From assembly GCA_022425845.1 (NCBI GenBank), contig JAKMEU010000068.1, positions 1 through 9,891 on the forward strand: a stretch of 9,891 nt of DNA, in the 5' to 3' direction. Shown in pieces: positions 1 to 6,547 of the stretch. Each line of letters starts with the position of its first letter. The stretch's first letter is position 1. Below the pieces are notes generated by a model. The model did no database searches and had not been told where the DNA came from. It saw nothing but the letters and a program-made list of their open reading frames with translations. The position numbers and the translations under genes are program-made. Source of the stretch: Luminiphilus sp. Its GTDB lineage: Bacteria > Pseudomonadota > Gammaproteobacteria > Pseudomonadales > Halieaceae.

Positions 1-543
1 ACCGTTCCAGACCACCTCGACGTCGCGGCCCGAACCAAGGAAATACTATCCATAATAGAATTTCCAGATCATCGACTACGCACAGTTGCTATGCGGGTGG
101 AGCAGGTAGACAACCGTGTGCGAGCGCTTATCGACGATATGCTCGAGACCATGTACGACGCGCCCGGAATTGGACTTGCAGCCACTCAGGTAGACGTCCA
201 TGAGCGCATTATCGTCATCGACGTCTCGGAAAATCGCGACGAACCCAGAGTGTTTGTGAACCCCGACATCGAGGTGCTCGATAGCGAGCTGGGCGAGTAC
301 GATGAAGGATGCCTATCGGTGCCTGGTTTTTTTGAGACCATCAACAGGCCGAGAAGAATTCAGGTCACCGCCATCAATCGAGACGGCGAACAGTTTTCAG
401 AGACCCTCGATGGCCTGTTGGCCATTTGCCTTCAGCATGAAATCGATCACCTCGAGGGAAAACTTTTTGTTGATTACCTGTCTCCACTCAAGCGCCAACG
501 CATCCGACGCAAGCTTGAAAAAACGCATCGCCAGCGCAGTTAG
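1..543 (+). CDS. def: Peptide deformylase, 5' end unresolved or outside window
   Basis: Metal-dependent cytoplasmic enzyme that removes the formyl group from the N-terminal Met of new proteins. All three family motifs are seen: GIGLAATQ (166-189), EGCLS with the metal-ligand Cys (304-318; Cys codon 310-312), and HEIDH with two His ligands and the catalytic Glu (436-450). The C-terminal DYLSPLK and basic tail match the E. coli type. The first in-frame ATG (91) is not the true start: the conserved N-terminal block EFPDHRLRTVA is encoded upstream at 58-90 in the same frame. From memory of E. coli Def, its Met aligns with codon 37-39, which here is AAG. The frame is open to base 1 without ATG, GTG or TTG before 91, so the start is either left of the window or non-canonical. 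Measured from codon 37 the protein would be 168 residues, the normal length. fmt follows after 3 nt. Function is certain; only the 5' end is not. Confidence 0.93.
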   Translation, partial: TVPDHLDVAARTKEILSIIEFPDHRLRTVAMRVEQVDNRVRALIDDMLETMYDAPGIGLAATQVDVHERIIVIDVSENRDEPRVFVNPDIEVLDSELGEYDEGCLSVPGFFETINRPRRIQVTAINRDGEQFSETLDGLLAICLQHEIDHLEGKLFVDYLSPLKRQRIRRKLEKTHRQRS

Positions 544-546
544 CAG

Positions 547-1512
547 ATGAGCACCCCAAAGCGGATTCTTTTTGCCGGCACACCCGAGTTCGCCGCCCAA
601 CACCTTGGGGCCCTTGTTGAGGCAGGGCACGACATTTGCGCCGTATTAACCCAACCCGACCGACCGGCAGGCCGCGGAAAGCGCCTACAACCCTCTGCGG
701 TCAAGACGGTGGCGCTGGCCGCGGGACTGGATGTGTTGCAACCCCCTTCGCTGCGACAAGCAGAGATGCAGGCACAGCTGGCAGCGCTGAATGCCGACGT
801 GATGGTGGTAGTGGCTTATGGCCTGCTCTTGCCCCAGGCCGTGTTGGACACACCCAGGTTCGGCTGCCTCAATGTTCATGCTTCCCTGTTGCCCCGCTGG
901 CGCGGCGCGGCGCCGATTCAACGCGCCATTGAGGCAGGGGATACGGAGAGTGGAGTGACCATTATGCTGATGGAGGCCGGCCTCGATACCGGCCCCATGC
1001 TGCGCAAGGTCGGCGTACCGCTGGCACCAACGGAAACCGCGCAATCGCTCCACGACCGGTTGGCCGAAGTGGGGCCAGAAGCACTGCTATCGGTATTGTC
1101 CGACTTGCCCGCGCACCTCGCCGCGCAGGAGCGGCAGGATGACGCGTTGGCGACCTATGCCGCCAAAATTTCCAAGACCGAGTGCGCGTTGGACTGGCAG
1201 CGGGATGCGCCCGCGCTGTGCCGACAGATCAGGGCGTTCAACCCGGCACCGGTCTGCTACAGCTACCTCGGCAGCGAGCGGATCAAGGTTTGGGAGGCCG
1301 AAGAGCAAACGCTTCCCGAGGATGACACGCCGGGGAAAATTCTGGATGCCACGCCGTCAGGGGTACTGATCGCGTGCGGCAGCGGGGCATTACGCGTCAC
1401 AAGATTACAATTTCCGGGAGCCCGCGCCCTGCCCGCCGCCGAACTGCTACATGGGCGCGGCTCAGAGCTAATAGCGGGAAAGCATTTTACCCCGACTGAA
1501 GCTAACCAATGA
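547..1512 (+). CDS. fmt: Methionyl-tRNA formyltransferase
   Basis: Transfers a formyl group from 10-formyltetrahydrofolate to Met-tRNAfMet, producing the initiator that Def later deformylates. The protein has 321 residues, near the usual length of about 315. The N-terminal formyltransferase fold covers roughly residues 5-185 and starts with the RILFAGTPEFA strand and loop. The catalytic triad of the family is visible as Asn109 and His111 (in LNVHASLLPRWRGAAPIQ) and Asp147 (in GLDTGPM). The C-terminal OB-like tRNA-binding domain spans about 205-305. The ATG lies 4 nt after the last base of the def stop codon's first two bases, i.e. with a 3-nt gap, and has only a weak AG-rich upstream sequence, so translation probably depends on readthrough of ribosomes from def. 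The stop overlaps the rsmB start as ATGA. def-fmt pairing is very widespread in bacteria and supports the call. Confidence 0.97.
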   Translation: MSTPKRILFAGTPEFAAQHLGALVEAGHDICAVLTQPDRPAGRGKRLQPSAVKTVALAAGLDVLQPPSLRQAEMQAQLAALNADVMVVVAYGLLLPQAVLDTPRFGCLNVHASLLPRWRGAAPIQRAIEAGDTESGVTIMLMEAGLDTGPMLRKVGVPLAPTETAQSLHDRLAEVGPEALLSVLSDLPAHLAAQERQDDALATYAAKISKTECALDWQRDAPALCRQIRAFNPAPVCYSYLGSERIKVWEAEEQTLPEDDTPGKILDATPSGVLIACGSGALRVTRLQFPGARALPAAELLHGRGSELIAGKHFTPTEANQ

Positions 1513-2816
1513 GTCGACAGCTGACCGCACGGGCAACTGCGGCCAAAACCCTAGCCGCCGTGCAGCAGGGCGATTCCCTCGCCCGAGCGCTTCCCGCTCA
1601 CCTCGAAACTTCAATACCGGATCATCGGGCACTGATTCAGGAGCTGGTCTACGGAACGCTTCGCGAATGGCCGCGACTGGACGGTATCGCCCGACAACTG
1701 CTGCGCAAACCGCTGCGTGAGAAAGACGCTGACATTTATGGCTTGATACTCATGGGCATTCAGGAATTGTCGGCCCTCCAGACACCGCCGCATGCCGCGG
1801 TTGATGAAACAGTCAAGGCTGCGCGCAGCCTGGGGAAGTCCTGGTCATCGGGTCTGGTTAACGCCTGCCTGCGCAATTACCAGCGGGAATCAGAGCGTCT
1901 TGAATTGGCATTAACAGCGGCCCAACAACACGCCCTGCCCGAATGGCTTTGGGATAAATTGGGCCAGCAATGGCCCGAGCACCGGGATGAGATAGCAGAG
2001 GCCAGCCGAAAACACCCGCCCCTCACACTGCGAGCCAATCAATCAAGGGTCGATGCATCCACCTACTGCCAGTCATTGCAGCAAGCGGGTATCAACGCCT
2101 ACACGAACCGTGATATCGATACCGCCATCACGCTTGAACAACCGCAAGCCGTTGCTACCATTCCCGGGTTTCCAGAAGGCCTGAGCTCGGTTCAGGATGC
2201 CTCTGCGCAACTTGCGGCCCACTTTTTACAGCCGCGCGACCATGAACGAATTCTCGATGCCTGTGCCGCGCCCGGCGGCAAAACCTGCCATATTCTCGAA
2301 GCGGCCCCCCAGGCAAAAGTACTGGCAACGGATATCAGCGAGCGGCGCCTGATCAGCCTGCGCCAGAACATCGAGCGTCTGGGACTTTCGCCCGACATCA
2401 AGGTCATCGACGCATCACGGGCCGCGGAACAACTGGCGGGGCAAACATTCGATGCGGTGCTCGCTGACGTACCCTGCTCTGCAGCCGGTGTCATTCGGCG
2501 GAATCCGGATATCAAGATCACACGCTCAGCCAACGACATTGATCAATTTGCGCAACAGCAGGCGGCCATCGTACTCAGCCTTTGGCCTCTGGTCCGACCG
2601 GGCGGCAGGCTCCTTTATGTAACCTGCTCCATTCTGGAAGAAGAAAACGATCAGTTGATCGAAACCCTGTGCCCGCGTTTGCAGGGGTGTCAGGTTGCCG
2701 CTTTGACATCCTCAGCGGGGATGACTACGCGACTTGGATTTCAAACCCTTCCCGACAGCAAGGGAGGAGATGGGCTTTATTTCTCCCTGTTGATCAAAGA
2801 GACCGGCAGGGAATAA
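1509..2816 (+). CDS. rsmB: 16S rRNA (cytosine-967-C5)-methyltransferase
   Basis: RsmB (also called Sun or Fmu) uses S-adenosylmethionine to methylate C967 of 16S rRNA. The protein has 435 residues, close to the E. coli length. Residues about 5-130 form the NusB-like RNA-binding domain. The Rossmann methyltransferase domain follows, with SAM motif I at 248-259 (ILDACAAPGGKT), the acidic strand end ATDIS at 273-277, motif IV DVPCS with Cys323, and motif VI YVTCS with Cys373. Those two Cys residues are the paired catalytic residues of the RNA m5C methyltransferases. The C-terminus ends in the typical GGDGLYFSLL strand. ATG overlaps the fmt stop by 4 nt (ATGA), and there is no strong ribosome-binding site, so coupling to fmt is likely. 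fmt-rsmB-trkA is a recurrent order in gammaproteobacteria. RsmF is a less likely alternative, because the N-terminal NusB-like domain fits RsmB. Confidence 0.96.
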   Translation: MSRQLTARATAAKTLAAVQQGDSLARALPAHLETSIPDHRALIQELVYGTLREWPRLDGIARQLLRKPLREKDADIYGLILMGIQELSALQTPPHAAVDETVKAARSLGKSWSSGLVNACLRNYQRESERLELALTAAQQHALPEWLWDKLGQQWPEHRDEIAEASRKHPPLTLRANQSRVDASTYCQSLQQAGINAYTNRDIDTAITLEQPQAVATIPGFPEGLSSVQDASAQLAAHFLQPRDHERILDACAAPGGKTCHILEAAPQAKVLATDISERRLISLRQNIERLGLSPDIKVIDASRAAEQLAGQTFDAVLADVPCSAAGVIRRNPDIKITRSANDIDQFAQQQAAIVLSLWPLVRPGGRLLYVTCSILEEENDQLIETLCPRLQGCQVAALTSSAGMTTRLGFQTLPDSKGGDGLYFSLLIKETGRE

Positions 2817-2902
2817 CGCAGTAATACGGCAAAAAACACCATGAAAATCTCACCCCGTCCGTTTAAGGTCGGGTCACCTCCCGAGGAGAGGCCTGACAAC
2901 CC
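2817..2902 (+). promoter_or_regulatory. trkA leader region with hairpin next to the RBS
   Basis: This 86-nt gap is the only real break in the def-to-trkH run. Purine-rich sequence AGGAG (2884-2888) and AGAGG (2887-2891) lies 14 and 11 nt before the trkA GTG and can serve as a ribosome-binding site. A hairpin pairs 2869-2873 (TCGGG) with 2880-2884 (CCCGA) around a 6-nt loop and touches the edge of that site. TCACCTCC at 2874-2881 matches the 3'-end anti-Shine-Dalgarno core of 16S rRNA. A weak sigma70-like candidate exists just upstream: TTGATC (2790-2795), 16 nt, AATAAC (2812-2817), each 4 of 6 matches. No intrinsic terminator follows rsmB, so trkA may be reached by readthrough, its own promoter, or both. 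The structure is weak; regulation is inference. Confidence 0.3.
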
Positions 2903-4279
2903 GTGAAAATTATTATTCTTGGCGCAGGCCAGGTCGGGGGCACCCTGGCCGAACAGCTGGCTGACGAGCAAAACGAAATCACCGTTGTTGACAGTCAGGC
3001 CACGACCTTGCGTGCGCTGCAGGAGCGCCTCGACATTCGCACGGTGCACGGCGATGCAGCCCATCCCACCACACTGCTCAATGCCGGCGCTGAAAATGCC
3101 GATTTGCTTATTGCCGTCACCAACTCGGATGAAATCAACATGCTGGCCTGTCAGGTGGCCTTCACCCTGTACCGAACGCCGACAAAGATTTCCAGAATTC
3201 GCTCCTCTGATTACCTGGAAAAGAGCGATGCACTATTTAAAAGCGGCGCCATTCCAGTCGACGTCATCATTGGTCCCGAGCAGCTCGTCACCAACAATAT
3301 TGAACAGCTCATCGCCAATCCGGGCTCCTTACAGGTTCTTGATTTTGCCGACGGCCGAATTCAACTGGTTGCAGTCCGGGCCATTGACGGTGGGCCTATT
3401 GTCGGTCGGCAACTTCAGGAAATACGCGATCACATGCCCAAGATTGACACGCGGGTCGCCGCCATTTTTCGCCAGGATTCGCCACCGATCATTCCCGAGG
3501 GCTTAACGGTTGTCCAGCCCAATGATGAGGTCTTCTTCATCGCCGCAAGGGATAATATTCGAGCCGTTACATCAGAGTTACGCACCATTGATGAGCCGTA
3601 CCGCCGCGTTATGATCGCGGGGGGCGGAAACATCGGAGCCACCCTGGCGAGCCGCCTTGAGCGCAACTACCAGGTCAAAGTACTGGAGCTGTCATACGAT
3701 CGCTGTCGCGTTCTGTCCGAGATGCTCGAAGAGACCATTGTGCTGCATGGCAGCGCCAACGAGCCCTCGCTGCTGTTGCAGGAGAATGTTGAACAGACGG
3801 ATGTATTTTGCGCTCTGACCAACAACGACGAGTCGAACATTATGATGTCGATGCTGGCGAAAAGACTCGGCGCCAAAAAAGTCATCACCCTGATTACCAA
3901 TGCCGCCTACGCGGATTTGGTGGGGGAAGAAATCGATATTGCCATATCCCCCCAGCAAATCACGATTGGCAGCTTGCTCACCCATGTACGGCGAGGCGAT
4001 ATAAGCAACGTGCATTCCCTGCGGCGGGGCGCCGCTGAGGCAATTGAGCTTATCGCTCATGGGGATGCCGGCTCTTCGAAGGTTATCGGCCGTCGCCTTG
4101 ATGAGATCGACTTGCCGCAGGGCGTCACGGTGGGCGCTATTCTCCGGGATAAAAAGGTGGTCATAGCCCATAGCCATATCACCGTCGAACCCGATGACCA
4201 CGTCATTCTGTTCCTCACCGATCGCAATCGAATTGCCGAGGTTGAGCGCCTCTTCGCCCCCGGCTTCGGGTTTTTCTGA
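2903..4279 (+). CDS. trkA: Trk potassium uptake system, NAD-binding regulator TrkA
   Basis: Peripheral cytoplasmic protein that binds NAD(H) and gates the TrkH/TrkG potassium channel at the inner membrane. It has 458 residues, the E. coli length, with two tandem RCK units. The first Rossmann motif is GAGQVG (7-12), with Asp30 ending beta-2; the second is GGGNIG (240-245), with Glu262 at the matching site. Each Rossmann half is followed by a TrkA-C domain (about 145-230 and 370-455). The start is a GTG. It was chosen because translation from it gives the canonical MKIIILGAGQVG beginning, and no better in-frame start lies upstream. A purine-rich site sits 11-14 nt upstream. The stop shares one base with the trkH ATG (TGATG), a sign that regulator and channel are made together. 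The last residues (GFGFF) resemble those of pseudomonad TrkA. The call is firm. Confidence 0.97.
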   Translation: MKIIILGAGQVGGTLAEQLADEQNEITVVDSQATTLRALQERLDIRTVHGDAAHPTTLLNAGAENADLLIAVTNSDEINMLACQVAFTLYRTPTKISRIRSSDYLEKSDALFKSGAIPVDVIIGPEQLVTNNIEQLIANPGSLQVLDFADGRIQLVAVRAIDGGPIVGRQLQEIRDHMPKIDTRVAAIFRQDSPPIIPEGLTVVQPNDEVFFIAARDNIRAVTSELRTIDEPYRRVMIAGGGNIGATLASRLERNYQVKVLELSYDRCRVLSEMLEETIVLHGSANEPSLLLQENVEQTDVFCALTNNDESNIMMSMLAKRLGAKKVITLITNAAYADLVGEEIDIAISPQQITIGSLLTHVRRGDISNVHSLRRGAAEAIELIAHGDAGSSKVIGRRLDEIDLPQGVTVGAILRDKKVVIAHSHITVEPDDHVILFLTDRNRIAEVERLFAPGFGFF

Positions 4280-5727
4280 TGCACCTCCCGGTGTCGCTCC
4301 GCATTACAGGGGTGCTACTCCTGTTGTTCAGCACCGCCATGCTGCCGCCCATGGTGCTGGGCCTGCTGGACGATGACGGCTCGGCCCACGCCTTCGCTAC
4401 CGCATTTGCCATCAACATTGTCGCCGGACTGGCACTTTGGCTCCCGACCCGTGAGGCTAAGCGCGATCTGCGAATACGAGATGGGTTTCTGGTAACTGCC
4501 CTGTTCTGGATCGTACTGGGGGTTTTTGGTGCCGTTCCATTTCTCACCAGTCCCGCCCTGCCTCTCTCTGTTGCAGAGGCGCTGTTCGAGTCCGTCTCAG
4601 GCTTGACGACAACAGGGGCAACGGTCATTGCAGGACTGGATGGACTCCCGCGCTCCCTGCTCCTTTACCGGCAACAGTTGCAGTGGTTGGGCGGCATAGG
4701 AATTATTGTACTGGCGGTCGCTATTTTACCCATGCTGGGCATTGGCGGGATGCAGTTGTACCGCGCAGAAAGTACAGGGCCCGCTAAAGACCGCAAGCTG
4801 ACACCTCGCATTACCGGCACCGCAAAAGCCCTGTTTGGTATTTATCTGGGTCTCACCAGCTTGTGTGCACTGGCCTACTGGCTGGCCGGGATGACGCCAT
4901 TCGATGCCGTCTGTCATGCATTTTCAACAGTGGCAATCGGGGGTTTCTCAACACACGACGCCAGTATGGGGTTTTTCCAAAATGACAGCATTCTCCTGAT
5001 CTGCACTTTTTTCATGGTGGTTTCTGCCATCAACTTTGGGTTGCATTTTATTGCCCTGCAACGGCGAAGCCTCGAAATTTACCAGCGCGATTCCGAAACC
5101 GTCTTTTTTTGCAGTGTTATTGGGATCGCCATGGTCGTCACCTGCGCCACGTTGCTGATCACCCACACCCTGTCACCCACGGAGGGGTTGATCCACGGCA
5201 TGTTCCAGACAGTTTCGATCGCCACCACGACCGGCTTCACCACGCAGGATTTTGCACTCTGGCCGCATTTTCTACCCGTGATGCTGCTCATCCTGTCGTT
5301 TATGGGCGGTTGTGCCGGGTCCACCGGCGGCGGTCTCAAAGCCATGCGCTTACTGCTAATTTTTCGCCAGGGCATGCGCGAGTTAAAACAGCTGCTGCAC
5401 CCCAATGCAATTATTCCACTGAAGCTGGATGCCCGACGCGTCGAGCCCTCTGTCGTCAGCGCAGTTTGGAGTTTTTATGCCGTGTATATGGTCTGCCTGG
5501 TCAGCATCATGTTGCTGATGCTCGCCACGGGACTCGACTTTATGTCGGCATTCTCTGCAACCGCAGCGGCGATGAACAATCTGGGACCGGGTCTGGGAAG
5601 TGTGGCGAACAACTACGCCATGGTGAGCGAAACCGGAAAGATTATTCTATGTGTAGCCATGCTGCTTGGGCGACTTGAAGTGTTCACCCTGTTGGTACTC
5701 TTTACTCCCGCCTTTTGGCGTCCGTAA
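4279..5727 (+). CDS. trkH: Trk potassium uptake channel, membrane subunit TrkH
   Basis: Inner-membrane potassium-translocating subunit; its partner TrkA is the gene just upstream. It has 482 residues, essentially the E. coli TrkH length of 483. The four pore-loop selectivity-filter segments are visible, each with its conserved Gly: TTTGATV (110-116), TVAIGGFST (217-225), TTTGFTT (316-322) and NNLGPGLG (433-440). The chain has about ten hydrophobic membrane segments plus the pore helices, for example around 70-90, 136-155, 235-260, 275-295, 330-350, 395-417 and 455-477. The Gly-rich intramembrane segment GGCAGSTGGGLKAMR (343-357), characteristic of TrkH/KtrB proteins, is intact. The start overlaps the trkA stop by one base and there is no ribosome-binding site upstream, so coupled translation is expected. 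The stop lies 4 nt from the stop of the convergent djlA. KtrB is unlikely, given the length and the TrkA partner. Confidence 0.96.
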   Translation: MHLPVSLRITGVLLLLFSTAMLPPMVLGLLDDDGSAHAFATAFAINIVAGLALWLPTREAKRDLRIRDGFLVTALFWIVLGVFGAVPFLTSPALPLSVAEALFESVSGLTTTGATVIAGLDGLPRSLLLYRQQLQWLGGIGIIVLAVAILPMLGIGGMQLYRAESTGPAKDRKLTPRITGTAKALFGIYLGLTSLCALAYWLAGMTPFDAVCHAFSTVAIGGFSTHDASMGFFQNDSILLICTFFMVVSAINFGLHFIALQRRSLEIYQRDSETVFFCSVIGIAMVVTCATLLITHTLSPTEGLIHGMFQTVSIATTTGFTTQDFALWPHFLPVMLLILSFMGGCAGSTGGGLKAMRLLLIFRQGMRELKQLLHPNAIIPLKLDARRVEPSVVSAVWSFYAVYMVCLVSIMLLMLATGLDFMSAFSATAAAMNNLGPGLGSVANNYAMVSETGKIILCVAMLLGRLEVFTLLVLFTPAFWRP

Positions 5728-5743
5728 CCCTCTAGCGGATGCC
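5717..5743. terminator. Hairpin spanning convergent trkH and djlA stop codons, possible termination site
   Basis: GGCGTCCG (5717-5724) can pair with CGGATGCC (5736-5743) in an 8-bp stem with one G-U pair and an 11-nt loop. The loop contains both stop codons: TAA of trkH (5725-5727) and the complement of TAG of djlA (5732-5734). Neither arm is followed by a U-run in its own transcript, so this is not a classical intrinsic terminator. In the minus-strand RNA the G-U becomes a C-A mismatch, so the structure favours the trkH mRNA. It may be a 3'-end stabilising hairpin or act with Rho. A terminator role is inferred from its position alone. Confidence 0.3.
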
Positions 5744-6547
5744 TCGCGCGGCCTTGATCACATCATAAGCTGTCGATATTTCCTGAGAGCGTTCGGTAGC
5801 CAGCTTGACCATTTCATCGGGCACGCCTTTGGCAATGAGTTTATCCGGGTGATTTTCGCTCATGAGCCGGCGATAACTCTTCTTGATGGCATCATCCGTA
5901 TCCGACGCATTGACACCCAAAGCCTGGTAGGCGTCAGCCAAACGATCGCGGGGTGGCGCACCGCCCATACCACCGCCGGTGCCACCACTGTGAAAACGTG
6001 CCTGGGCCATCAGCATGGCCACCAAGCGATCGACCTCCTGGGTCGGCACGCCCAGAAGCCCGGCGATATGATGCAGTGCATTGCGCTCGTTGGTATCGAG
6101 CTCGCCATCGGCAAGGGCCATACTGGCCAAAAAAGCAAACAGGGTTTGATGCACCTGTCGGCGCGAGCCGACCCGGGTGGCAAAGGCCTGCACCGTCGCC
6201 CCGGGGTCAAATCCCGGCTCCGCACCGGACTGAAAGCGTTGAATGGCGGACTGGCGCTGTGATGGTGTCAGTCGAAGTTGGCGAAACAGCGCCTCAGCCT
6301 GGGCAATCTCCGCTTCACTGACCCGTCCATCCGACTTCGCAACATAGCCAAGCAACGTAAACGTGGTATCAAAAAACTGTTTCTGGATTCGGGCCAGGTT
6401 TTCAGGGCTGGCCGCTTGCAGTGCCTGCCATAGCCCTCTGTCGAAAGCATGACCAATGGCAATACCAAATAAAAGGCCGACGATTCCCAGGGTCAGGAAA
6501 CCGATGAGCCCCGCTATCATCTTTCCGGCAATTTTATTCAACAGCAC
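5732..6547 (-). CDS. djlA: Membrane-anchored J-domain co-chaperone DjlA
   Basis: DjlA stimulates DnaK ATPase at the inner membrane; in E. coli its overproduction activates the Rcs envelope stress pathway. The protein has 271 residues, the same as E. coli DjlA as I recall it. Order of parts: one Gly-rich transmembrane helix near residues 8-32; a TerB-like helical domain (about 57-183) with acidic turns KSDGRV and LADGELD; a Gly-rich linker (188-198); and a C-terminal J domain (about 202-270) with the essential HPD at 233-235 inside LMSENHPDKLIAKG. A J domain at the C-terminus, rather than the N-terminus, distinguishes DjlA from DnaJ and CbpA. The start is a GTG (6547-6545) that shares one base with the upstream acyltransferase stop (TAGTG), with GGAG very close upstream. 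That start puts the membrane helix at the correct distance from the N-terminus. The 3' end converges on trkH. Confidence 0.94.
   Translation of the reverse strand: MLLNKIAGKMIAGLIGFLTLGIVGLLFGIAIGHAFDRGLWQALQAASPENLARIQKQFFDTTFTLLGYVAKSDGRVSEAEIAQAEALFRQLRLTPSQRQSAIQRFQSGAEPGFDPGATVQAFATRVGSRRQVHQTLFAFLASMALADGELDTNERNALHHIAGLLGVPTQEVDRLVAMLMAQARFHSGGTGGGMGGAPPRDRLADAYQALGVNASDTDDAIKKSYRRLMSENHPDKLIAKGVPDEMVKLATERSQEISTAYDVIKAARGIR

Noticed and set aside
1..53. Minus-strand frame from ATG 53-51 running off the left edge, as a possible divergent neighbour of def
   Set aside because: Only 17 codons are visible, it would overlap the conserved def N-terminus, and it shows no signal peptide or domain. 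It cannot be supported.
2790..2817. Stand-alone sigma70 promoter for trkA (TTGATC, 16 nt, AATAAC)
   Set aside because: Each hexamer matches only 4 of 6 bases and both lie in the end of rsmB. Such matches are common by chance, so it is mentioned only within the leader entry.
3692..4201. 169-codon minus-strand frame opposite trkA
   Set aside because: Antisense shadow: the plus strand is strongly conserved TrkA, and no ribosome-binding site or domain is visible.
5109..5678. 189-codon plus-strand frame inside trkH in another reading frame
   Set aside because: His/Arg-rich shadow of the TrkH coding frame, which carries intact selectivity-filter motifs.
5709..5720. Perfect small hairpin CGCC-TTTT-GGCG at the end of trkH
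   Set aside because: Only 4 bp, inside the coding region, with no downstream U-run. It competes with the longer stem at 5717-5743 and does not form a terminator by itself.
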